Positions 1-6,667 of a stretch of DNA of 9,684 nt are shown here, in pieces (within the stretch, counting starts at the first letter, position 1; each line of letters opens with the position of its first letter). The notes beneath the pieces were generated by a model. It was not told the origin of the DNA and did not search any database. It was given only the letters and a program-made list of their open reading frames with translations. A program made the translations under genes and the position numbers. The stretch comes from an uncultured Blautia sp. GTDB lineage: Bacteria > Bacillota > Clostridia > Lachnospirales > Lachnospiraceae. The stretch spans positions 1 to 9,684 of the forward strand of contig UQSX01000102.1 of assembly GCA_900543715.1 (NCBI GenBank), written 5' to 3'.

Positions 1-160
1 TTGCCAGGGCCTTAGAAGCTGCCCCTCCGGAACTTGGCGTCCGTCCCGCAGCCGTCCTAAGGAATCCTCCCGTCCCGGCCGGTTCCCCTTAGCCCAAAGC
101 CTGCCCTGGCCCGCTTCGCGGACGTAGCATCCGCAGCCCCCTCACATCCCCCAATCCAAC
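1..160. other. GC-rich intergenic stretch downstream of purB with small inverted repeats
   Basis: No convincing gene is visible: short open stretches exist in several frames, but none has a start with a ribosome binding site or a recognisable product. The DNA is very GC-rich and contains several complementary segments: GCCAGGGC (3-10) with GCCCTGGC (103-110), CTAAGG (57-62) with CCTTAG (87-92, and a competing copy at 10-15), and GCGGA with TCCGC around 117-134. The hexamer CCGTCC occurs three times between about 41 and 75. This could be a structured 3' untranslated region of the purB transcript, but no T-run marks a standard intrinsic terminator. It could also be the tail of something lying outside the window. 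Confidence 0.4.
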
Positions 161-1597
161 CTATACATTTATTTCCGCAGTCATCCCCAGCTCCCCTGCA
201 TTATCCGCAAGTACCGGGCGGATTACTTCCTCCAGGAACTCCTCCACCTGTTTGGGCGCCCGTCCTACATACCGGGATGGGTCCATGGCCGCCTTCAGGT
301 CATCCAGGGAAAGGTTGAATGCAGGGTCTGCTGCAATCAGTTCAAGAAGATTATTATCCAGGCCTTTTTCTTTTACATTCTTTCCTGCTTCCATGGACAG
401 CTCCCTGATGCGCTCATGAAGTTCCTGGCGGTCGCCCCCGGCCTTAACCGCGTCCATCATGATGTTCTCTGTTGCCATGAATGGCAGTTCCGCCATCAGG
501 TGCTTTTCGATTACCTTTGGATACACCACAAGGCCATCCACCACATTCAGATATAAATCCAGGATGCCGTCCACGGCCAGGAAGCCCTCGGGCACGGATA
601 ACCTCTTGTTGGCCGAGTCGTCCAGGGTCCTCTCAAACCACTGGGTGGAGGCCACCAGCATGGGGTTCATCATATCGCTCATCACATAATTGGCAAGACT
701 GGCAATGCGCTCGCTCCGCATGGGATTGCGCTTATACGCCATGGCGGATGAGCCGATCTGCTTTTTCTCAAATGGTTCCTCCACTTCCTTCAGGTGCTGA
801 AGCAGGCGGATATCGTTTGAGAATTTGTGTGCGCTCTGGGCAATTCCTGCCAGGACGCCAATCACACGGCTGTCAACCTTCCTGGAATAGGTCTGGCCTG
901 AGACAGGATAACAGCCCCCGAATCCCATTTTCCTGGCTATCCGCTCATCCAGGCTGCGGCATCTGTCATGGTCACCGTCAAACAGTTCCAGGAAACTGGC
1001 CTGGGTGCCTGTGGTGCCCTTGGAGCCAAGAAGGCGCATGGAACCAATCAGATAATCCAGGTCGTCCAGATCCAGCTTCAGTTCCATCATCCAAAGGGTG
1101 GCGCGCTTTCCTACCGTTGTGGGCTGGGCGGGCTGGAAATGGGTGAATGCAAGGGTTGGAAGTTCCTTATAGGCATCGGCAAACTTAGCCAGTTCAGCTA
1201 AAACATTGAGCAGTTTCTTCCTCACCAGCTTAAGGGCTTCTGTCATGATGATGATATCTGTATTATCCCCCACGTAACAGGAGGTGGCTCCCAGATGGAT
1301 GATTCCCTTTGCCTTGGGACACTGGACCCCGTATGCATACACGTGGCTCATCACATCATGGCGCACTTCCTTTTCACGGGCCTTTGCCACATCATAATTA
1401 ATATCGTCCGCATGGGCCTTCAGCTCCTCAATCTGTTCGTCCGTAATGCCCAGGCCCAGCTCCTTCTCAGTCTCAGCCAGGGCAATCCACAGGCGTCTCC
1501 AGGTCTTAAACTTCATGTCCGGCGAAAAAATATACTGCATCTCGCTGCTGGCATAGCGCTCGGAAAGAGGGCTTATATATCGGTCTGTGTTACTCAT
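161..1597 (-). CDS. purB: Adenylosuccinate lyase (478 aa)
   Basis: This cytosolic enzyme acts twice in purine metabolism: it releases fumarate from SAICAR to give AICAR, and from adenylosuccinate to give AMP. It belongs to the fumarase/aspartase superfamily. Visible motifs are RHDVMSHV (79-86), LGATSCYVGDN (102-112), THFQPAQPTT (152-161, with the expected general-acid His153) and the family signature GSSAMAYKRNP (282-292) in the flexible catalytic loop carrying the Ser base. At 478 residues it resembles the longer, animal-like PurB form more than the roughly 430-residue Bacillus form. The start is the ATG at 1597, because GGAGGAAAT lies immediately upstream (1601-1609). An in-frame GTG at 1621 would bury that ribosome binding site inside the gene. 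It lies 111 bp downstream of purF on the same strand and is probably co-transcribed. The gene is intact. Confidence 0.95.
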   Translation of the reverse strand: MSNTDRYISPLSERYASSEMQYIFSPDMKFKTWRRLWIALAETEKELGLGITDEQIEELKAHADDINYDVAKAREKEVRHDVMSHVYAYGVQCPKAKGIIHLGATSCYVGDNTDIIIMTEALKLVRKKLLNVLAELAKFADAYKELPTLAFTHFQPAQPTTVGKRATLWMMELKLDLDDLDYLIGSMRLLGSKGTTGTQASFLELFDGDHDRCRSLDERIARKMGFGGCYPVSGQTYSRKVDSRVIGVLAGIAQSAHKFSNDIRLLQHLKEVEEPFEKKQIGSSAMAYKRNPMRSERIASLANYVMSDMMNPMLVASTQWFERTLDDSANKRLSVPEGFLAVDGILDLYLNVVDGLVVYPKVIEKHLMAELPFMATENIMMDAVKAGGDRQELHERIRELSMEAGKNVKEKGLDNNLLELIAADPAFNLSLDDLKAAMDPSRYVGRAPKQVEEFLEEVIRPVLADNAGELGMTAEINV

Positions 1598-1708
1598 GTC
1601 ATTTCCTCCATACTTCTCCACGACTGCTTGTTCATCATGGTTTTTCCTAAGTTCTCTGAATTCATGGTTTTTATCTTATCACAACAAGGGCGTGTCTTCA
1701 ACCGCTGT

Positions 1709-3064
1709 TTATTTATCATAGCTTCCCCTGATATCCTCAACCGGCGGCTCAATGGGGTATTTCCCGCTGAAACAGGCCGTGCATATGGACCGGCTGCATG
1801 CCATCTCCTGAAGCCGTTCCATTTTCAGGTAAGAAAGGGAGTCAGCGCCAATCATGTCCCGTATCTCCTCCACCGTATGCCCATGGGCAATCAGCTGGTC
1901 CTCTGACGGGATATCCGTGCCAAAATAGCAGGGATGGAGAAATGGCGGCGCACTGATCCTCACATGGACTTCCCTGGCCCCTGCGTCCCGCAGCATGTTC
2001 ACGATCAGGGCGCTGGTGGTGCCGCGCACAATGGAATCATCAATCATGATGATACGCCTGCCTGCGACCGCTTCCTTAAGGACGTTCAGCTTAATACGGA
2101 CCGCGGACTCCCGGCTGCTCTGTTTGGGCTTTATGAAGGTGCGCCCCACATAGGAATTCTTCACGAATGCGGTTCCGTAGGGAATCCCGGACTCCATGGA
2201 ATAACCAAGGGCTGCCCCGTTACCGGATTCGGGCACGCCCACCACCAGGTCTGCCTCCACCGGCGAATCCAGGGCCAGGAAACGGCCTGCCTGAATCCTG
2301 GAATGATATACGCTTACCCCGTCAAATACACTGTCCGGCCTGGCAAAATATATATATTCGAACACGCACCTGGCTTCTTTTGCAGTATCCCTGAAACACA
2401 TTTCCGTGTCAGACGCAATCCCCTCCCTGGTGATGGTGACAATTTCCCCCGGCCTTACATCCCTCACAAACTCCGCGCCGATTGTCTCAAGGGCGCAGGT
2501 CTCTGAGGCAAGGATATATGCATTGCCCCTCTTTCCAATGCATAAGGGCTTGAATCCAAAGGGGTCCCTGGCCCCAATCAGCTTGCGCGGGCTCATGATT
2601 ACAAGGGAGTAGGCGCCCTTTAGCTTACCCATGGCTTTTGCCACCGCGCTTTCAACATTGGGCTGGGAAACCCTGGCCCTTGCAATATGGTAGGCTATGA
2701 CCTCGGAATCAATGGTTGTCTGGAAAATGGCTCCTGTGTATTCCAGTTCATGGCGCAGCTGGGGCGCATTGACCAGGTTGCCGTTGTGGGCCAGCGCAAG
2801 GGTGCCTTTTACATAGTTAAGCACCAGGGGCTGTGCATTTTCCCTTGTACTGCTGCCGGCCGTGGAGTAACGCACATGTCCAACCCCGATGTTGCCGTGC
2901 ATCTGCTCCAGATGTTCCGTTGAAAACACTTCATTGCAAAGGCCCATGCCCTTGTGGGCGCTCACCTTGCCCTTTGGTCCCTTTGTATCGCTGACCGCAA
3001 TGCCGCAGCTTTCCTGTCCTTTTTTCAAGAGGTGGGAAAGCTGCGGCAAACTGTTTATATGCAC
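1709..3064 (-). CDS. purF: Amidophosphoribosyltransferase, N-terminally truncated (lacks catalytic Cys)
   Basis: The family catalyses the committed step of purine synthesis: PRPP plus glutamine gives phosphoribosylamine. Seen here are glutaminase-domain pieces HVRYST (63-68) and HNGNL (93-97), the PRPP-binding motif IIMIDDSIVRGTT (338-350), and four cysteines (233, 379, 428, 431) matching the 4Fe-4S ligands of Bacillus-type PurF. Family homology begins abruptly at GQESCGIAVSD (16-26). The usual start, with a propeptide, the CGVFG segment holding the N-terminal nucleophile Cys, and the segment ending LQHR, is absent: about 40 residues. It is replaced by 15 unrelated residues that begin at a GTG (3064) with no clear ribosome binding site. 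The last genuine purF codons lie near 3016-3019, so the open reading frame beyond is probably accidental. As written, the product could not perform the glutamine reaction. It is either a pseudogene made by rearrangement or an artefact of a chimeric join; the rest of the gene is undamaged. Confidence 0.9.
   Translation of the reverse strand: MHINSLPQLSHLLKKGQESCGIAVSDTKGPKGKVSAHKGMGLCNEVFSTEHLEQMHGNIGVGHVRYSTAGSSTRENAQPLVLNYVKGTLALAHNGNLVNAPQLRHELEYTGAIFQTTIDSEVIAYHIARARVSQPNVESAVAKAMGKLKGAYSLVIMSPRKLIGARDPFGFKPLCIGKRGNAYILASETCALETIGAEFVRDVRPGEIVTITREGIASDTEMCFRDTAKEARCVFEYIYFARPDSVFDGVSVYHSRIQAGRFLALDSPVEADLVVGVPESGNGAALGYSMESGIPYGTAFVKNSYVGRTFIKPKQSSRESAVRIKLNVLKEAVAGRRIIMIDDSIVRGTTSALIVNMLRDAGAREVHVRISAPPFLHPCYFGTDIPSEDQLIAHGHTVEEIRDMIGADSLSYLKMERLQEMACSRSICTACFSGKYPIEPPVEDIRGSYDK
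3001..3048. repeat. Perfect 14-bp inverted repeat (hairpin) at the purF break
   Basis: TGCCGCAGCTTTCC (3001-3014) is exactly complementary to GGAAAGCTGCGGCA (3035-3048) across a 20-nt spacer. The left arm lies in true purF coding sequence (codons for Q-E-S-C-G). The right arm lies in DNA that does not belong to purF. Read on the minus strand, the hairpin follows the LUD gene stop by about 40 nt, where a terminator would be expected, but the sequence after the second arm is purF (ATTGCGG) rather than a T-run. I infer that it began as a terminator stem whose second arm is now fused to purF. Confidence 0.75.
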
Positions 3065-3090
3065 AGGAGTTAAGGGGATAAGAAGATTTA

Positions 3091-3726
3091 TCAGAACCCG
3101 TAATCTTCTCCTACCAGTATCACCGTGATCCGTTCTTTTTTCATGGAACGGCGGGTGACCACAGTCTGGCAGCAGATACAGTCATCGCTCTGGCAGTCAG
3201 CGCAGAAACCTGTGACAGAGCAGGGGGTTTTGGAACCAACTCGGATACTGTTGGGCGGAGCAGCAATGTTCCGCACCCGGCGGATGCCATCTTCCAGACT
3301 GGGAACTACTTTGTTCATGCCTGCGATGACCAGTACGTGGGCCGGGCCGTTTATGAGACAGGCAATCCGGTTGCCGATACCATCTACGTTGACCAGTTCC
3401 CCTTCTCTGGTGATGGCGTTGGTACTCATAAGGAAATAGTCGGATGTAACGATTTTGCCGTATAAGGATCTGGATTCTTCCGGGGTCTTTGCAGATTTCC
3501 GGTCTATGTATTCGTAGTCACCGCTTCGGAGCAGATCCATAATGCCTGTTTCCACTAAAGTCTCGGAACCGCCGTTGGTTACCGAAGCCCCTTTGGGAAG
3601 AATAGATTTTACCAGCTCCAGAGCTTTTTCACCAGTTTCGCAGTAATATCCCTTCATATTCCGTTTTTCCAGATTCTTGATGATGGTTTTTGCCTGATTT
3701 TCATAAGATTGAGATTTATAGCCCAT
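3091..3726 (-). CDS. LUD-domain (LutC/YkgG-like, DUF162) protein with Cys-rich C-terminus, 211 aa
   Basis: This is a LUD-domain protein of the family whose characterised members (LutC, LutB) support lactate oxidation with Fe-S partners. Many Clostridia carry solitary versions of unknown role, and this looks like one of those. Visible features are NGGSETLVETGI (51-62), which is typical of the family, a central MSTNAITREGELVN block (100-113), and a C-terminal cluster of six cysteines (169, 175, 178, 183, 185, 186) in the pattern TPC-x5-C-x2-C-x4-C-x-CC. That cluster suggests a metal or Fe-S site. The protein ends in a typical VILVGED tail and appears complete. The ATG at 3726 is preceded by AAGGAGG (3734-3740) at 7-nt spacing. 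No lutA or lutB lies next to it, and it diverges from degV. A lactate role is therefore unproven. It is likely soluble: no signal peptide or membrane segment is seen. Confidence 0.85.
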   Translation of the reverse strand: MGYKSQSYENQAKTIIKNLEKRNMKGYYCETGEKALELVKSILPKGASVTNGGSETLVETGIMDLLRSGDYEYIDRKSAKTPEESRSLYGKIVTSDYFLMSTNAITREGELVNVDGIGNRIACLINGPAHVLVIAGMNKVVPSLEDGIRRVRNIAAPPNSIRVGSKTPCSVTGFCADCQSDDCICCQTVVTRRSMKKERITVILVGEDYGF

Positions 3727-3758
3727 TGAAAATCCTCCTTTATTTTTGTTTTTTTTCT

Positions 3759-3764
3759 ATCATA
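3759..3764 (-). promoter_or_regulatory. Possible -10 element for the LUD gene
   Basis: On the minus strand TATGAT sits about 33 nt upstream of the start codon in an AT-rich stretch. The matching -35 position (TTTTCT, 3782-3787) is poor. I place it mainly because a divergent gene must start in this gap. Confidence 0.35.
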
Positions 3765-3792
3765 AATCTATTTCCGATAAAAGAAAAGTAAT

Positions 3793-3820
3793 TGTATTCA
3801 GGGGAATACTATGCTATTAT
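3793..3820 (+). promoter_or_regulatory. Promoter for degV-argS
   Basis: TTGTAT (3793-3798) and TATTAT (3815-3820) are separated by 16 nt. A TG dinucleotide one base before the -10 box (3812-3813) gives an extended -10. It lies about 40 nt upstream of the degV start, in the divergent gap shared with the LUD gene. Confidence 0.6.
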
Positions 3821-3860
3821 TAAAAATAGCGACCTAAAAGAGGAAAAGGAGCCGAAAATC

Positions 3861-4736
3861 ATGGGAAAAAAGAGAATCGCTATTGTAACGGACAGCAACA
3901 GCGGAATTACTCAGAAGCAGGGTAAGGAGATGGGAATTACTGTGGTTGCCATGCCTTTCTATATTAATGAGCAGTTATTTTTTGAGGATATCACCCTTAC
4001 CCAGGAAGAGTTTTACAAAAGGCTGACAGAGGGAGCTGATATTTCCACCTCCCAGCCTTCACCGGCAGAAGTGATGGAGCTTTGGGAATCTTTGCTCCAG
4101 GAATATGAAGAAGTGGTTCATATTCCTATGTCCAGCGGTCTGAGCAACTCCTGCCAGACGGCTATGGTTTTGTCCAGAGAGTTTAAGGGAAAAGTTCAGG
4201 TAGTAGACAACCAGCGTATTTCTGTAACCCAGCGACGATCTGTACTGGATGCCATAGCTTTGGCAGAAGCCGGGAAAAGTGCAGCCCAGATCAAAGAAAT
4301 TCTGGAGCGGGAGGGTCATGAATCCAGCATTTATATTACTCTGGAAACTCTGAAATATCTGAAAAAGGGCGGCAGGATCACCCCTGCGGCAGCTGCTCTG
4401 GGGACAGTGCTGAATCTGAAACCAGTGCTTCAGATCCAGGGAGAACGTCTGGATGCTTTTTCAAAAGCCAGAGGGAAAAAGCAGGCGAAAAAGATCATGA
4501 TCAAGGCTATAGAAAAGGATCTGAAAACCAGATTTAAAGAATATACAGACAAAGGGCTGATATGTCTGGACGCAGCCTATGCGGGAAATGAAGAGGAAGC
4601 CCAGGAATGGAAAAAGGAGCTGGAGAAGAACTTCGGCGTGGAAGTATTTATGGCGCCTCTGTCCTTAAGTGTTGCCTGTCATATCGGACATGGAGCTCTG
4701 GCAGTGACTGCGTCGAAAAAAGTGGAAGTGGAGTAG
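3861..4736 (+). CDS. DegV family fatty-acid-binding protein (291 aa)
   Basis: DegV proteins bind a fatty acid between two alpha/beta domains. Some act with fatty acid kinase as FakB, presenting the acyl chain for phosphorylation before it enters phospholipid synthesis. Visible motifs are IVTDSNSGI (8-16), TSQPSP (63-68, the ligand carboxylate-binding loop), MSSGLSNSCQTA (90-101) and LKYLKKGGRI (164-173), followed by LKPVLQIQGERL (186-197). Length is normal for the family. The ATG at 3861 is chosen because AAGGAG lies about 10 nt upstream and homology begins at once (MGKKRIAIVTDS). An upstream in-frame start would add 23 residues that overlap the promoter and do not resemble the family. It is followed after 4 nt by argS. 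No fatty acid kinase (fakA) gene is in the window, so whether it is a FakB or an orphan DegV cannot be decided here. Confidence 0.9.
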   Translation: MGKKRIAIVTDSNSGITQKQGKEMGITVVAMPFYINEQLFFEDITLTQEEFYKRLTEGADISTSQPSPAEVMELWESLLQEYEEVVHIPMSSGLSNSCQTAMVLSREFKGKVQVVDNQRISVTQRRSVLDAIALAEAGKSAAQIKEILEREGHESSIYITLETLKYLKKGGRITPAAAALGTVLNLKPVLQIQGERLDAFSKARGKKQAKKIMIKAIEKDLKTRFKEYTDKGLICLDAAYAGNEEEAQEWKKELEKNFGVEVFMAPLSLSVACHIGHGALAVTASKKVEVE

Positions 4737-4740
4737 AGAG

Positions 4741-6507
4741 ATGAAAACATTTATTGGATGTATAGAAGAAGTGATGATGGAGGCTTTTAATGCTTCCGGG
4801 TATGAAGAAAAGTTTGGAAAGGTGACGGTATCCAACCGTCCGGACCTGTGTGAATATCAGTGCAATGGAGCTATGGCTGCAGCCAAGGTCTACCGGAAGG
4901 CACCGATCATGATCGCCAATGACGTGGTAGAAAAGCTTCAGGATAAGAGTATTTTTGAGTCTGCCCAGGCGGTAAACCCTGGATTTATCAACCTGAAACT
5001 GGACAGAAACTTTCTGGCCTCCTACTTAAATGAGATGGGACTAGATGAGAATCTGTCTGTGGAGAAGGCAGAAAGTCCAAAGACCATTGTGATCGATTAT
5101 GGCGGACCAAATGTAGCCAAGCCTCTTCATGTGGGCCATCTGCGTTCTGCGATCATAGGAGAGAGCATTAAGCGTATGGGAAGATTTCTGGGTCATAAGG
5201 TCATCGGTGATGTTCACCTGGGAGACTGGGGCCTTCAGATGGGACTGATCATCACGGAACTGTCCAAGAGACAGCCGGATCTGGTATATTTTGATAAGGA
5301 CTACCAGGGAGAATATCCCCAGGAAGCGCCTTTTACAGTCAGCGAACTGGAGGAGATTTATCCTACAGCCAGCAAGAAATCCAAGGAAGATGAGGATTAT
5401 AAAAACGAGGCCCTGGAAGCGACCCTGGAACTCCAGCAGGGAAGGAGAGGCTACAGAGCTCTCTGGGATCAGATCATGAAGGTATCTGTGGCGGATCTGA
5501 AGAAAAATTATGAAAAGCTCAGTGTAGATTTCGATTTGTGGAAAGGGGAGTCAGATGCGGATTCCTATATCCCGGGACTGGTGGAATATCTGAAAGAAAA
5601 AGGATATGCCTATATGGACCAGGGGGCCCTTGTGGTAGATGTGAAGGAAGAGAAAGATACGAAGGAGATCCCTCCTTGTATGATCCTGAAATCCGACGGA
5701 GCCTCTCTTTATACAACAACAGACCTTGCCACTATTGTACAGAGGGAGGAAGACTATCATCCCGATGAAATTATTTATGTGGTGGATAAACGTCAGGAAC
5801 TCCATTTTGTCCAGGTGTTCCGCTGTGCCAAGAAGACTGGTCTGGTGCCGGAAGACACAGAGCTTTCCTTTGTCGGCTTCGGAACCATGAACGGCAAGGA
5901 CGGCAAGCCCTTTAAAACAAGAGAGGGCGGCGTTATGCGTCTGGAGAGGCTGATCAGTGAGATCAACGAAGAGATGTATAAGAAGATCGTGGAAAACCGC
6001 AGTGTCAAAGGAGACGATGCCCATAAAACTGCCGAGATGGTAGGACTTTCTGCCATCAAGTACGGAGATCTTTCCAATCAGGCTTCCAAAGATTATGTGT
6101 TTGATGTGGACAGGTTTACTTCTTTTGAAGGAAATACAGGTCCATATATCCTGTATACCATTGTCCGGATCAAATCTATCCTGAACAGATATAAAGAAGA
6201 AGGAGGAAATCCTGAAAAAGGTAAAATCCTGGGAGCTGCCAATGACAGTGAAAAGGCCCTGATGATGGTGCTGTCCAGACTGAATTCTGTGATACAGCCA
6301 GCCTTCCAGGAAAAGGCTCCTCATAAGATCTGTTCTTATATTTATGAACTGGCGAACGCCTTTAACAGCTTTTATCATGAGACAAAGATCCTGGGAGAGG
6401 AAGATGAAGATCAGAAGACTTCCTGGATACAGGTTCTTGTTCTGACCAAAAAAGTGCTGGAAACCTGTATCGGACTTCTGGGCTTTGAGGCTCCTGAAAG
6501 AATGTAA
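4741..6507 (+). CDS. argS: Arginine--tRNA ligase (588 aa)
   Basis: This class I aminoacyl-tRNA synthetase charges tRNA-Arg with arginine in the cytosol. The order is: N-terminal additional domain (about 1-110); the HIGH-type motif in DYGGPNVAKPLHVGHLRS (119-136, HVGH at 130-133) opening the Rossmann catalytic domain; SLYTTTDLA (322-330); the degenerate KMSKS region FKTREGGVM (391-399), where ArgS commonly departs from the consensus; and a C-terminal DALR anticodon-binding domain from about NTGPYILY to the end. Full length for the family. The ATG at 4741 comes 4 nt after the degV stop. Its ribosome binding site, GGAG (4730-4733), lies inside the end of degV, so translation of the two genes is probably coupled. 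I see no T-box leader upstream, so expression appears to follow degV. A strong hairpin follows the stop. Confidence 0.97.
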   Translation: MKTFIGCIEEVMMEAFNASGYEEKFGKVTVSNRPDLCEYQCNGAMAAAKVYRKAPIMIANDVVEKLQDKSIFESAQAVNPGFINLKLDRNFLASYLNEMGLDENLSVEKAESPKTIVIDYGGPNVAKPLHVGHLRSAIIGESIKRMGRFLGHKVIGDVHLGDWGLQMGLIITELSKRQPDLVYFDKDYQGEYPQEAPFTVSELEEIYPTASKKSKEDEDYKNEALEATLELQQGRRGYRALWDQIMKVSVADLKKNYEKLSVDFDLWKGESDADSYIPGLVEYLKEKGYAYMDQGALVVDVKEEKDTKEIPPCMILKSDGASLYTTTDLATIVQREEDYHPDEIIYVVDKRQELHFVQVFRCAKKTGLVPEDTELSFVGFGTMNGKDGKPFKTREGGVMRLERLISEINEEMYKKIVENRSVKGDDAHKTAEMVGLSAIKYGDLSNQASKDYVFDVDRFTSFEGNTGPYILYTIVRIKSILNRYKEEGGNPEKGKILGAANDSEKALMMVLSRLNSVIQPAFQEKAPHKICSYIYELANAFNSFYHETKILGEEDEDQKTSWIQVLVLTKKVLETCIGLLGFEAPERM

Positions 6508-6526
6508 AACTATATATTAGAATGTA

Positions 6527-6590
6527 ATGGCCGAAGACATGGGAGATAGTAAAACAGAACTATTTCCAGATGTTTTCGGCCATATTTTTG
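6527..6590 (+). terminator. Long hairpin terminator after argS
   Basis: The outer arms 6527-6540 and 6570-6583 pair over 14 positions, one of them G-U. After a small asymmetric internal loop, 6542-6550 pairs with 6559-6567 over 9 positions (one G-U), closing an 8-nt loop (6551-6558). A T-rich stretch (ATATTTTTG) follows at once. That fits an intrinsic terminator for the degV-argS unit, with an unusually long stem of about 23 bp. Confidence 0.8.
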
Positions 6591-6627
6591 TGAAAATGAG
6601 AGAAATCTATCCTTGAGCCGGATTTTG

Positions 6628-6636
6628 TGTTAGAAT
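6628..6636 (+). promoter_or_regulatory. Possible extended -10 promoter for fbp
   Basis: TGTTAGAAT forms an extended -10 (TG, one base, TAGAAT) about 32 nt before the fbp start and just downstream of the argS terminator. The -35 position at 17-nt spacing is not recognisable. An alternative pair is TTGAGC (6613-6618) with TGATAA (6636-6641). One of the two probably starts the fbp transcript. Confidence 0.4.
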
Positions 6637-6667
6637 GATAAAATCAAAAAGTATCGGGGGAAATGAA

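Noticed and set aside
481..1146. 221-codon plus-strand open frame inside purB
   Set aside because: It is rich in Pro, Ser, Trp and Arg, typical of the antisense of a GC-rich gene; purB on the other strand is unambiguous.
1598..1708. Terminator or PurR-type operator between purF and purB
   Set aside because: No stable GC-rich stem followed by T's on the minus strand, and no recognisable purine-regulator box.
1295..1906. 203-codon plus-strand open frame across the purB start and purF end
   Set aside because: It is antisense to two clear genes, and its product has no recognisable domain; it is a shadow frame.
3727..3860. Riboswitch in the LUD/degV divergent gap
   Set aside because: The gap is AT-rich and short, is accounted for by two promoters and two ribosome binding sites, and leaves no room for a structured aptamer.
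4737..4740. T-box or other aminoacylation-sensing leader for argS
   Set aside because: There are only 4 nt between degV and argS, and the region before degV shows no T-box or specifier structure.
5551..6378. Long minus-strand open frame (275 codons) inside argS
   Set aside because: It lies antisense to a fully recognisable argS, has no ribosome binding site or family motif, and its composition is that of a reversed coding frame.
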